A stretch of 5,660 nt of DNA, taken from assembly GCA_027296805.1 (NCBI GenBank), contig JAPUIR010000238.1, positions 1-5,660 of the forward strand, written 5' to 3'. A program made the position numbers and the translations under genes. Below are positions 1 through 5,504 of the stretch, one piece after another. The stretch comes from Chloroflexota bacterium (GTDB taxonomy: Bacteria; Chloroflexota; Dehalococcoidia; Bin125). Position 1 is the stretch's first letter; each line of letters begins with the position of its first letter. The notes under the pieces were generated by a model. It searched no databases. It was not told the DNA's origin and was given only the letters and a program-made list of their open reading frames with translations.

Positions 1-306
1 ATCGTGTTCGACGTGCCTGTCGAGATCATCGGCTTGAGCGACTCCCTCACCGCCCTTGTCTCACCCCTCACCGTCGAGATGGTGATCGAGGGGCCTGCCC
101 CCCTCCTGGCGGAACTGACGACCGCCGACGTCCCGGTCACCGTCTCAGTCTCCGGCCTTGGTCAAGGCTCACATGAACTGCCGATCCGCGTTGGCTTCAT
201 CCGCGGCAGCGAGCTGGTCTCGGTCCAGCCCGACACCGTCACTGTGCTGATCACCGTGACGCCCGTCGAACAATCCGACGACTCCTCCCAGGAGAGCGAC
301 CAATGA
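1..306 (+). CDS. YbbR-like (CdaR-type) protein, C-terminal fragment
   Basis: The 5' part of this gene lies outside the window; 101 codons and the TGA stop are present. The visible protein is one YbbR repeat. It opens with the pattern VPVEIIGL, continues through SPLTVEMVIEGP and a leucine-rich linker to a second set of beta-strand-like segments (VPVTVSVSGL, then HELPIRV), and closes with VSVQPDTVTVLI. It ends in a short polar acidic tail rich in D, E, S and Q. YbbR-domain proteins are usually membrane-anchored extracytoplasmic proteins with several such repeats, and in many bacteria they regulate the diadenylate cyclase CdaA that makes c-di-AMP. That role is family knowledge; the membrane anchor and any cdaA neighbour are not visible here. 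The stop overlaps the der start by 4 bp (ATGA), so the two genes probably share an mRNA. GTG at position 4 could be read as a start, but the repeat is already under way there, so the gene is taken as open at the left edge. Confidence 0.85.
   Translation: MVFDVPVEIIGLSDSLTALVSPLTVEMVIEGPAPLLAELTTADVPVTVSVSGLGQGSHELPIRVGFIRGSELVSVQPDTVTVLITVTPVEQSDDSSQESDQ
290..296 (+). promoter_or_regulatory. Shine-Dalgarno sequence of der
   Basis: The purine-rich AGGAGAG lies 6 nt before the ATG at 303, inside the last codons of the YbbR gene. It supports this ATG as the der start and suggests reinitiation or coupling across the ATGA overlap. Confidence 0.7.
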
Positions 307-1694
307 CCCGCACGACCTCGGATCCTGAAACGAGTGGCGCTCTCCCCCTGGTCGCCATCGTCGGGCGCCCTAACGTGGGCAAGTCGTCCCTGTTCAACCG
401 CGTCGTCGGTCGTCGCAAGGCGATCGTCCAGGACTCTCCCGGTACGACCCGCGATCGCAACTACGACACCGCTGAATGGCGTGGTCGCATCTTTCGCGTC
501 GTCGACACCGGCGGCATGCTCGGCGAACAGCTTGAAGGGCCCTACGCCGTCCCCGTCGAGCAGCAAGTTCGCCTCGCCATGTCCGAGGCCGACGCCATCT
601 GCTTCATCGTCGATACCCAGGCCGGCATCCTCGCCGCCGACGATGAGCTGGCCCGCATCCTGCGCGAGGCTGCCCAGCCCGTCTTCCTCATCGCCAACAA
701 GGCCGACAACGACACCCTCGAACTCACCGCCTCCGAGTTCTACCAACTCGGTCTTGGCGATCCCCACCCCATTAGCGCCCATCATGGCCGCGGTGTCGGG
801 GACCTGCTCGACGTCATCGTCGAGCGGCTGCCCCTGGTGGCCCCGCAGGACGATTCCATCGTCTGCAACCTCGCCATCGTCGGACGGCCCAACGTCGGCA
901 AGTCGTCCCTCGTCAACCGCCTGCTCCATGAGGAGCGCATGATCGTCAGCGAAATCGCCGGCACCACCCGCGATGCCGTCGACACGGCGATCACCTTCGA
1001 AGACCAGCGCCTCATCCTGGTCGATACCGCCGGCATCCGCCGCCGCGGCAAGATCGACTACGGCGCGGAGCGCGCCTCCGTCCGCCGCGCCACGGCCGCC
1101 GTTATCCGCGCAGACGTGGTTGCCGTCCTTATTGACGCCGGCGACGACATCACCGCCCAAGACCAGCACATCCTCCAGATCGCGCTTGAGGCCAAAAAGG
1201 GCATCATCCTGGTCATGAACAAGCTCGATCTGATTCAGGACGACGAGGAGGTCACCGAGCGTCGTCGGCGTCAGCTCCGCTGGCGCTCGCGCTTCGTGCC
1301 TTGGGCGCCCGTCGTCTGGACCTCCGCTCTCAGCGGCGCGCACGTCGAAGAAGTCGTGCGGGTCGCCCTCAAGGTCGCGGAAGAGCGACGCCTACGCGTC
1401 TCCACCGGACGTCTCAACGCGCTCGTCCGGCGCGCCACCATCGCCCACCCCCCCGCCACCATGAAGGGCCGCCCAGTCAAGTTCTTCTACGCCACCCAAG
1501 CCGCCGTCGAACCGCCCACCTTCGTCTTCTTCGTCAACTACCCGGAGGGCGTCCACTTCTCGTACGAACGCTACCTGCAACGCCGCATCCGCGACGAATT
1601 CGGCTTCCAGGGTGCGACGCTCAAGTGTGTCTTCCGCAAGCGCGGTGCACCCGTCGCCGAGCCCGAATCCGCGACGGTGGCTGGCAATGGTTGA
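303..1694 (+). CDS. der: Ribosome-assembly GTPase Der (EngA)
   Basis: Der is an essential GTPase with two tandem G domains and a C-terminal KH-like domain; it binds the 50S subunit during maturation. All signatures are present in this 463-residue protein, a normal length for the family. G domain 1 has the P-loop GRPNVGKS at 21-28, GTTRD at 47-51, DTGG at 68-71, NKAD at 132-135 and an ISAHHGRG G5 loop at 157-164. G domain 2 repeats the P-loop at 194-201, with GTTRD at 220-224, DTAG at 241-244, NKLD at 306-309 and TSALSG at 340-345. The KH-like domain occupies about 360-450 and contains the family's FYATQ, PPTFVFFVN and RYLQRRIRDEFGF stretches. The ATG overlaps the YbbR stop (ATGA) and has a Shine-Dalgarno sequence at 290-296; the 3' end overlaps plsY by 8 bp. 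The first 14 residues are a short polar extension ahead of the first beta strand. No key residue is missing. Confidence 0.98.
   Translation: MTRTTSDPETSGALPLVAIVGRPNVGKSSLFNRVVGRRKAIVQDSPGTTRDRNYDTAEWRGRIFRVVDTGGMLGEQLEGPYAVPVEQQVRLAMSEADAICFIVDTQAGILAADDELARILREAAQPVFLIANKADNDTLELTASEFYQLGLGDPHPISAHHGRGVGDLLDVIVERLPLVAPQDDSIVCNLAIVGRPNVGKSSLVNRLLHEERMIVSEIAGTTRDAVDTAITFEDQRLILVDTAGIRRRGKIDYGAERASVRRATAAVIRADVVAVLIDAGDDITAQDQHILQIALEAKKGIILVMNKLDLIQDDEEVTERRRRQLRWRSRFVPWAPVVWTSALSGAHVEEVVRVALKVAEERRLRVSTGRLNALVRRATIAHPPATMKGRPVKFFYATQAAVEPPTFVFFVNYPEGVHFSYERYLQRRIRDEFGFQGATLKCVFRKRGAPVAEPESATVAGNG
1676..1680 (+). promoter_or_regulatory. Shine-Dalgarno sequence that sets the plsY start
   Basis: GGTGG lies 6 nt before the ATG at 1687, within the end of der. 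The reading frame is open further upstream, with an in-frame ATG at 1612. Only the 1687 start places the first membrane helix at the N-terminus as in PlsY proteins, and this ribosome-binding site agrees with it. Confidence 0.5.
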
Positions 1695-2334
1695 GGCCTG
1701 GCTGGCCGCCCTCGCGGCCGGGTACTTCATCGGATCGATCCCCGTCGGCCTCTGGGTCGGGCGCTACGTGCGCGGCATCGACCTGCGCGCGGGCGGCTCC
1801 GGCAAGATCGGCACCACCAATGTCCTCCGACGCCTCGGCGTGCGCTGGTCGATCCCGGTGCTCGCGGCCGATGTCGCTAAAGGCATCGTGCCCGTCCTCA
1901 TCGTGCGCGCCGCCTTCGACAGCCCCACTGCCGACGTGCTCGCCGCCATGGCCGCCCTCGTCGGTCACATCTATCCCCTGTACGCGGGCTTTCGCGGCGG
2001 ACGTGCCGCCGCCACCGGTATCGGCGCCTTGCTCATCCTCACCGCCCCCGCCGCCGGCATCGCCCTGGCCGTGGCCGTCGTCCTGCTGGCGCTCACCCGC
2101 ATCATGTCGCTCTCCGTCCTCGCTGGGATGACGGCCGCGGGCTTCAGCCAGAGCCTGATCGTCATGACCACCAACGACCCCGACGCCTACCTCGGCTTCG
2201 CCGTCGCCGGCTGGCTGCTCATCGCCTTCGCCCACCGCGACAACATCGCGCGGCTCCTGGCCGGCACAGAGCGGGTGCTGGGCCGGGACGCCCCCTCGGG
2301 TCCAGATCCGGTCGCGGACCCGACAGGGGACTGA
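1687..2334 (+). CDS. plsY: Acyl-phosphate:glycerol-3-phosphate acyltransferase PlsY
   Basis: PlsY is an integral membrane enzyme that transfers an acyl group from acyl-phosphate (made by PlsX) to the sn-1 position of glycerol-3-phosphate, giving lysophosphatidate. The 215-residue length is normal. Visible landmarks in order are a first hydrophobic helix (about 3-25) with GSIPVGLW at 16-23; motif 1 as DLRAGGSGKIGTTNVLRRLG at 32-51; DVAKG at 62-66; a helix leading to GHIYPLYAGF at 93-102; motif 2 as RGGRAAATG at 103-111; a long hydrophobic stretch at about 112-136; motif 3 as TRIMSLSVL at 137-145; and a last hydrophobic segment near 180-195. The C-terminal tail after about 200 is polar. Motifs 1 and 2 depart from the usual GSGN(I/V)GATN and GGK(G/A)VAT (see findings), but the overall architecture leaves little doubt about the family. 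The gene overlaps der by 8 bp and lies 2 bp before gpsA, the gene for the enzyme that makes its substrate. The start was chosen over ATG 1612, which would add 25 residues encoded inside der. Confidence 0.95.
   Translation: MVEAWLAALAAGYFIGSIPVGLWVGRYVRGIDLRAGGSGKIGTTNVLRRLGVRWSIPVLAADVAKGIVPVLIVRAAFDSPTADVLAAMAALVGHIYPLYAGFRGGRAAATGIGALLILTAPAAGIALAVAVVLLALTRIMSLSVLAGMTAAGFSQSLIVMTTNDPDAYLGFAVAGWLLIAFAHRDNIARLLAGTERVLGRDAPSGPDPVADPTGD
2325..2330 (+). promoter_or_regulatory. Shine-Dalgarno sequence that sets the gpsA start
   Basis: AGGGGA lies 6 nt before ATG 2337 and overlaps the last codons of plsY. A second in-frame ATG at 2343 would be 12 nt away, so the spacing favours 2337. Confidence 0.6.
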
Positions 2335-2336
2335 AC

Positions 2337-3335
2337 ATGCACACGATGATCGTTGGCGCGACCTCCTGGGGCTGTACCCTCGCCATCCTCCTCGATCGCG
2401 CGGGTTCCAGCGTCACCGTCCTCTGCCGCAGCGAAGCCGAAGCCGCCGAACTCGCCCGCTTCCGCGAACATCGGCGGCTCTTGCCCGGCGTCATCCTCCC
2501 CGAGTCCGTTCACTTCCAGGTCGATCCCGTGCCGGCCGGCGCCGTGATCTTCGCCGTCCCCGCCCAGCGCATGCGCCAGAATCTACGCGACGTTTTACCC
2601 CGGCTCGATGGCCCTGCCACCATCGTCTCCGCCGCCAAGGGCATCGAAGTCAGCTCTCGCCTCCGCATGTCCCAGGTCATTGCCGCCGAACTGGACACTG
2701 CGGGGATCGCCGCACCCATCGCCGTGCTTTCCGGCCCCAATCTCGCTCGTGAGATCGCCGCGGGCGAACCCGCCACCACCGTCGTCGCGAGCGAGGACGA
2801 AGCCGCCGCCGCGACGCTGCGCGGGCTCCTCATGACGCCTGCCTTCCGCGTCTACACCAACAGCGACGTGCTCGGCGTGGAACTGGGCGGCGCGCTCAAG
2901 AATGTCATCGCCATCGGCGTCGGCATCGGCGACGCCCTCAACGTCGGCGAAAACGGCCGTGCCTCCTTCCTCACCCGCGGACTGGCGGAGATGGCTCGGC
3001 TTGGCGTCGCGCTAGGCGCCAACCCGCTCACCTTCACCGGCCTCGCCTGCTTGGGCGACCTCATCGCGACGGCGGCCAGCCCCCGCTCTCGCAATCGCAG
3101 CGTCGGAGTGGAGCTGGGTCACGGCCGCTCCCTGGACGACGTCCTCGCCGGCATGGTCCACATCGCGGAGGGCGTCGACACCACCCGCGCCGTCCACCAG
3201 ATCGCCCGCGAGGCCGACGTCGAGATGCCCATCACCGCCGCCCTGCACGCCGTCCTCTTCGACGGCCTCCCTCCGCAACAGGCCATTCACCAACTCATGA
3301 CCCGTGATGCCCAAGACGACGTCGGCTTGGGTTGA
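2337..3335 (+). CDS. gpsA: Glycerol-3-phosphate dehydrogenase [NAD(P)+], GpsA
   Basis: GpsA is a cytoplasmic enzyme that reduces dihydroxyacetone phosphate to sn-glycerol-3-phosphate, the backbone for phospholipids and the substrate of PlsY next door. The protein has 332 residues, the usual size. The N-terminal Rossmann fold begins at once with MIVGATSWG (4-12) and continues to LCR at 29-31 and an EHRRLLPGVILP segment at 44-55. IFAVPAQRMR (71-80) and VSAAKGIE (97-104) match the family. The second half carries LSGPNLAREIAAGEPAT at 131-147, GVELGGALKNVIAI at 180-193 (K188 is the expected catalytic lysine), RGLAEMARLG at 214-223, TFTGLACLGDLIATA at 232-246 (D241) and SRNRSVGVELG at 251-261 (R252 and N253 of the substrate-binding motif). 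Two normally glycine positions are changed, T9 in the nucleotide-binding loop and C238 before LGDL; see findings. The gene follows plsY by 2 bp. The next gene starts 70 bp downstream, so gpsA may close this transcription unit, although no terminator is visible. Confidence 0.97.
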   Translation: MHTMIVGATSWGCTLAILLDRAGSSVTVLCRSEAEAAELARFREHRRLLPGVILPESVHFQVDPVPAGAVIFAVPAQRMRQNLRDVLPRLDGPATIVSAAKGIEVSSRLRMSQVIAAELDTAGIAAPIAVLSGPNLAREIAAGEPATTVVASEDEAAAATLRGLLMTPAFRVYTNSDVLGVELGGALKNVIAIGVGIGDALNVGENGRASFLTRGLAEMARLGVALGANPLTFTGLACLGDLIATAASPRSRNRSVGVELGHGRSLDDVLAGMVHIAEGVDTTRAVHQIAREADVEMPITAALHAVLFDGLPPQQAIHQLMTRDAQDDVGLG

Positions 3336-3405
3336 GCCGGCCGGTCGCGCCCGTCACTCTGCCCATGAGACAGTCTGCTCTGGCACCGACTTCTACACTG
3401 TGCTC
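3336..3405 (+). other. Intergenic gap between gpsA and the HEAT-repeat gene
   Basis: This 70-nt gap is the only sizeable non-coding stretch. It begins with the 8-bp palindrome CCGGCCGG (3337-3344), which lacks a loop and a following T-run and so is not a convincing terminator. It has lower purine content than a ribosome-binding region needs and contains no Shine-Dalgarno-like sequence before ATG 3406. A TACACT hexamer near its end is listed separately. The frame of the downstream gene stays open through the gap as far back as GTG 3304 inside gpsA. Confidence 0.5.
3394..3399 (+). promoter_or_regulatory. Possible -10 element for a leaderless HEAT-gene transcript
   Basis: TACACT keeps the key T, A and final T of the bacterial -10 consensus TATAAT. 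It ends six nucleotides before ATG 3406, so transcription would begin at or next to the start codon. No good -35 hexamer is found at the usual 16-18 nt spacing; GAGACA at 3367-3372 is too far upstream (21-nt spacer). The call rests on this hexamer, its spacing and the missing ribosome-binding site, and is weak. Confidence 0.3.
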
Positions 3406-4365
3406 ATGGTGGCGACATCCAGCGACGGGGATCAGTCAGGACGGGCGGCCGCGCGTGAGCGCGCCCTGACCCGTCTGGCTGCGGGCGATCTCGAACTCAG
3501 CAAGGACGAGCAGATCGCCCTCAGCGCCCTGGACCGTGAGAACTGCGACCGCTTCATGGCGGTCTTCGCTCGTCTCGTCTCCGACGATCGCCTCAGCCTG
3601 CTCCAGCTCCTCACCAGCCTGGAGGAAGGCGCCCCCCTTGCGGATTTCTCCGCCATCAGTCTTGCCGCCATCGCCGACGAGGAGCCCACGGTCCGCGCCA
3701 CGGCGGTCGCCGCCCTCGGCGACTACGAGGCCACAGACTCCATCGAACCCCTCCTCGCCCTGGCCCACGACGACCCCGACGACGGCGTGCGCGGTGAGGC
3801 AGTCGTCGCCTTAGGCTCCGCCGCTCTGCGGGCGGCGTTTGGACAGCTCAGCGACAGCCTCCGCGGCCGCCTCGTGGAGGAACTCCACGCGATCGCACTC
3901 GACGTTTCGGAAGAGAGCCTCATTCGCGCCAGCGCCTTCGCCAGCGTCGCCGTGATCGACGAGCCCTGGGTCCGCGATCTGATCTTCGACTTCTTCGAAG
4001 AGGGCGACGACGTGCTGCGGCTCGGTGCCATCCAAGCGATGGGGCGGACCGCCGACCTCTATTGGCTGCCCACCCTGGAGAACTCCATGACCGTCATGGA
4101 CGACGATGAGCGCGTCGCCGCGGCTACCGCCAGCGGCGAGATCGGCGACGAGGACGGCGTTCCTGCGCTGGCCGAACTGCTCGACGATGAGAGCCTCGAG
4201 GTCGTGCTCGCCGCGATTGAAGCGCTTGGCGAGATCGGCGGCCCCGAAGTGGCTGAGCAACTCGAGCGCGTCAGCACCCACCCCGAAAACGAAGTCCGCC
4301 TCGCCGTCCAGGCCGCCGTTGAAACCGCCACTTTCGCGGACGATCCCATGGGCTTCAGCCGCTAG
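3406..4365 (+). CDS. HEAT-repeat (PBS-lyase-like) protein, acidic, function unknown
   Basis: This 319-residue protein is largely built of alpha-helical HEAT-like repeats. The clearest units carry the pattern of a D/E-rich turn, VR.AA..ALG and a second helix: EEPTVRATAVAALGDYEATD (92-111), DDGVRGEAVVALGSA (125-139), DDVLRLGAIQAMGR (201-214), DDERVAAATASGEIGDEDG (233-251), ESLEVVLAAIEALGEIGG (262-279) and a final ENEVRLAVQAAVE (294-306). Residues 1-80 are helical-looking without a recognisable repeat. There is no signal peptide or membrane segment, so it is probably cytoplasmic. HEAT proteins are mostly scaffolds for binding other proteins; nothing here shows enzyme activity or a phycobilin lyase role. 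The composition is striking, with 66 acidic residues against 21 arginines and a single lysine (K33). ATG 3406 was chosen because an upstream GTG at 3304 would add 34 residues encoded over the end of gpsA and the gap. No Shine-Dalgarno sequence precedes 3406. The Nudix gene follows after 24 bp. Confidence 0.8.
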   Translation: MVATSSDGDQSGRAAARERALTRLAAGDLELSKDEQIALSALDRENCDRFMAVFARLVSDDRLSLLQLLTSLEEGAPLADFSAISLAAIADEEPTVRATAVAALGDYEATDSIEPLLALAHDDPDDGVRGEAVVALGSAALRAAFGQLSDSLRGRLVEELHAIALDVSEESLIRASAFASVAVIDEPWVRDLIFDFFEEGDDVLRLGAIQAMGRTADLYWLPTLENSMTVMDDDERVAAATASGEIGDEDGVPALAELLDDESLEVVLAAIEALGEIGGPEVAEQLERVSTHPENEVRLAVQAAVETATFADDPMGFSR

Positions 4366-4367
4366 GG

Positions 4368-4373
4368 TAGATT
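4368..4373 (+). promoter_or_regulatory. Possible -10 element ahead of the Nudix gene
   Basis: TAGATT matches TATAAT at four of six positions and lies just after the HEAT-gene stop. It ends six nucleotides before the ATG at 4380, the same geometry as the element at 3394-3399. No -35 match was found at normal spacing inside the HEAT gene. The overlapping GGGTAG (4365-4370) could instead serve as a poor ribosome-binding site for ATG 4380. Confidence 0.2.
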
Positions 4374-4389
4374 CGTCAAATGAAATCCC

Positions 4390-4875
4390 ATGACTGAACA
4401 CCCTCGCTATCGCACCCAGAGGGCCACCTCCGCGGGCGGCGTCGTCTACCGCGACGGCCCGGACGGCGTCGAGGTCGTGCTCCTCGAGACACGCGGGGGT
4501 GTCTGGGGCCTGCCCAAAGGCACCCCGGACGCTGACGAATCCATGGAGGCCACCGCCCTCCGCGAGGTCCGCGAGGAGACTGGACTCGAGGTTGCGATCG
4601 AGGAAAAAGTCGGCGTCGACGAGTACTGGTTCGAGCGCCGTTCCGAAGGCGTCCGCTTCCACAAACACGTCCACTACTGGCTCATGCGACCGATCGGCGG
4701 CGACCTGGACGCCCACGACGATGAACACATCTCCGTCCGCTGGTTCCCCCTCGGCGAAGCCTTGCGGCGCGTCACTCACGCCAACACCGGTCACACCTTG
4801 CAGACCGCCGTTACCCTGTTAGAGGACCGTCCGGCTGGCCACGCTCCCGCCGTGGGGACGGGCGATCAAGCATGA
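4390..4875 (+). CDS. Nudix hydrolase
   Basis: Nudix enzymes hydrolyse nucleoside diphosphates linked to another group, using a metal held by the Nudix box. The box is complete in this 161-residue protein: G44, E50, then REVREETGL at 58-66, satisfying GX5EX7REUXEEXGU. The N-terminal strand TSAGGVVY (13-20), VVLLETRGGVWGLPKG (29-44), the helix after the box, VHYWLMRP (94-101) and ISVRWFPLGEA (114-124) complete a typical small Nudix fold. The WGLPKG lead-in is common in Ap4A, diphosphoinositol and MutT-like groups, so the substrate cannot be named. The start is well fixed because an in-frame TGA at 4381-4383 lies two codons upstream of ATG 4390. There is no Shine-Dalgarno sequence at normal distance. 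The gene ends in ATGA shared with the GNAT start, so those two are probably translated together. The last 15 residues are a flexible A/G/P-rich tail. Confidence 0.93.
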   Translation: MTEHPRYRTQRATSAGGVVYRDGPDGVEVVLLETRGGVWGLPKGTPDADESMEATALREVREETGLEVAIEEKVGVDEYWFERRSEGVRFHKHVHYWLMRPIGGDLDAHDDEHISVRWFPLGEALRRVTHANTGHTLQTAVTLLEDRPAGHAPAVGTGDQA

Positions 4876-5504
4876 CCACCACCCATACCGACTCCCCCCA
4901 GACCAACACCCCCGACGACGACGTCATCGCCGCTGGGGACAAGGTGCGACTCCGCCTCAAGCGCCTTGCCGACGCCCGCGCCGACTATTCCTGGCGTCGA
5001 GACGAAACCCTCGCCCGCTACGACGCCGCCCGGGCGCTCAAGCAGCCCTACGAAGGCTTCCTGGCCAATTTCCGCGACGAGCTTCTCCATCCGCACAACT
5101 TCCGTCGCACCTTTGGCGTCGAATCGCTTGCCGGCGAGCACATCGGCAACGTCATGTATTACAACATCGACCATTCCCGGGGCGAGGCCGAACTCGGCGT
5201 CACCATCGGGCACACCGCTTACTGGGGGCGCGGATACGGGACCCAGGCCGTCCGCCTGCTCGTCCGCTACATCTTCGACACCACCCCCCTCAACCGCGTC
5301 TACCTGCACACCCTCGATTGGAACGTGCGCGCGCAGCGGGCGTTCGCCAGCGCGGGCTTTCGCGACTGCGGCCGCAGCCGTCGCGGCCCCCATCGCTTCC
5401 ATCGCATGGAAATCCGGCGCCCCACCCAGCAGGACACTTCGTCCGAGACCTCAGACGAACCCGCCTCCTCCCGGCCCAGCAGCGGCCCCATCGCGAGCGA
5501 CTAG
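4872..5504 (+). CDS. GNAT-family N-acetyltransferase (RimJ/RimL type)
   Basis: GNAT enzymes transfer acetyl from acetyl-CoA to an amine of a protein or small molecule. The 210-residue protein shows the fold in order: VRLRLKRLAD (25-34) as the first strand and helix, GNVMYYNID (92-100), AELGVTIGHTAYWGRGYGTQ (106-125) with the acetyl-CoA pyrophosphate loop GRGYGT at 119-124, helix AVRLLVRYIF (126-135), NRVYLHTLDWN (141-151) and RAQRAFASAGF (153-163), the conserved late helix and turn. This arrangement is that of RimJ/RimL-like enzymes, which modify protein N-termini or small amines; the substrate is unknown here. A region of about 45 residues between the first helix and GNVMYY contains a charged YSWRRDE stretch and probably forms part of the acceptor site. 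Both ends are low-complexity: Thr-rich at 1-14 and Ser/Pro-rich at about 184-210. The start overlaps the Nudix stop (ATGA), and the only nearby purine stretch, GGGGA at 4854-4858, is 13 nt away, so coupling probably drives initiation. The stop overlaps the stop of the convergent gene. Confidence 0.9.
   Translation: MTTTHTDSPQTNTPDDDVIAAGDKVRLRLKRLADARADYSWRRDETLARYDAARALKQPYEGFLANFRDELLHPHNFRRTFGVESLAGEHIGNVMYYNIDHSRGEAELGVTIGHTAYWGRGYGTQAVRLLVRYIFDTTPLNRVYLHTLDWNVRAQRAFASAGFRDCGRSRRGPHRFHRMEIRRPTQQDTSSETSDEPASSRPSSGPIASD

Noticed and set aside
162..1343. Long - strand open frame of 393 codons opposite der
   Set aside because: It lies antisense to an unambiguous der gene. Its translation is a D/G/A/V-rich product without domains, as expected when GC-biased third positions remove stop codons from the opposite frame.
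1612..1686. Upstream ATG start for plsY
   Set aside because: The 25 extra residues are polar, come from within der and precede the normal PlsY N-terminal helix. ATG 1687 has a better-placed ribosome-binding site.
1301..2131. + strand open frame of 276 codons across the der/plsY junction
   Set aside because: It is out of frame with both genes and its product is a low-complexity R/S/P-rich sequence.
3337..3344. CCGGCCGG palindrome after gpsA as a terminator
   Set aside because: There is no loop and no T-run after it; such short palindromes are common in GC-rich DNA.
3304..3405. GTG start giving a 353-residue form of the HEAT protein
   Set aside because: The extra 34 residues overlap the gpsA end, have unstructured composition and lack a Shine-Dalgarno sequence. 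It cannot be fully excluded, because the frame is open.
3811..4794. Long - strand open frame of 327 codons opposite the HEAT and Nudix genes
   Set aside because: It spans two + strand genes and their gap, has the same biased D/G/A/V composition and shows no motif. The + strand frames carry HEAT repeats and a perfect Nudix box.
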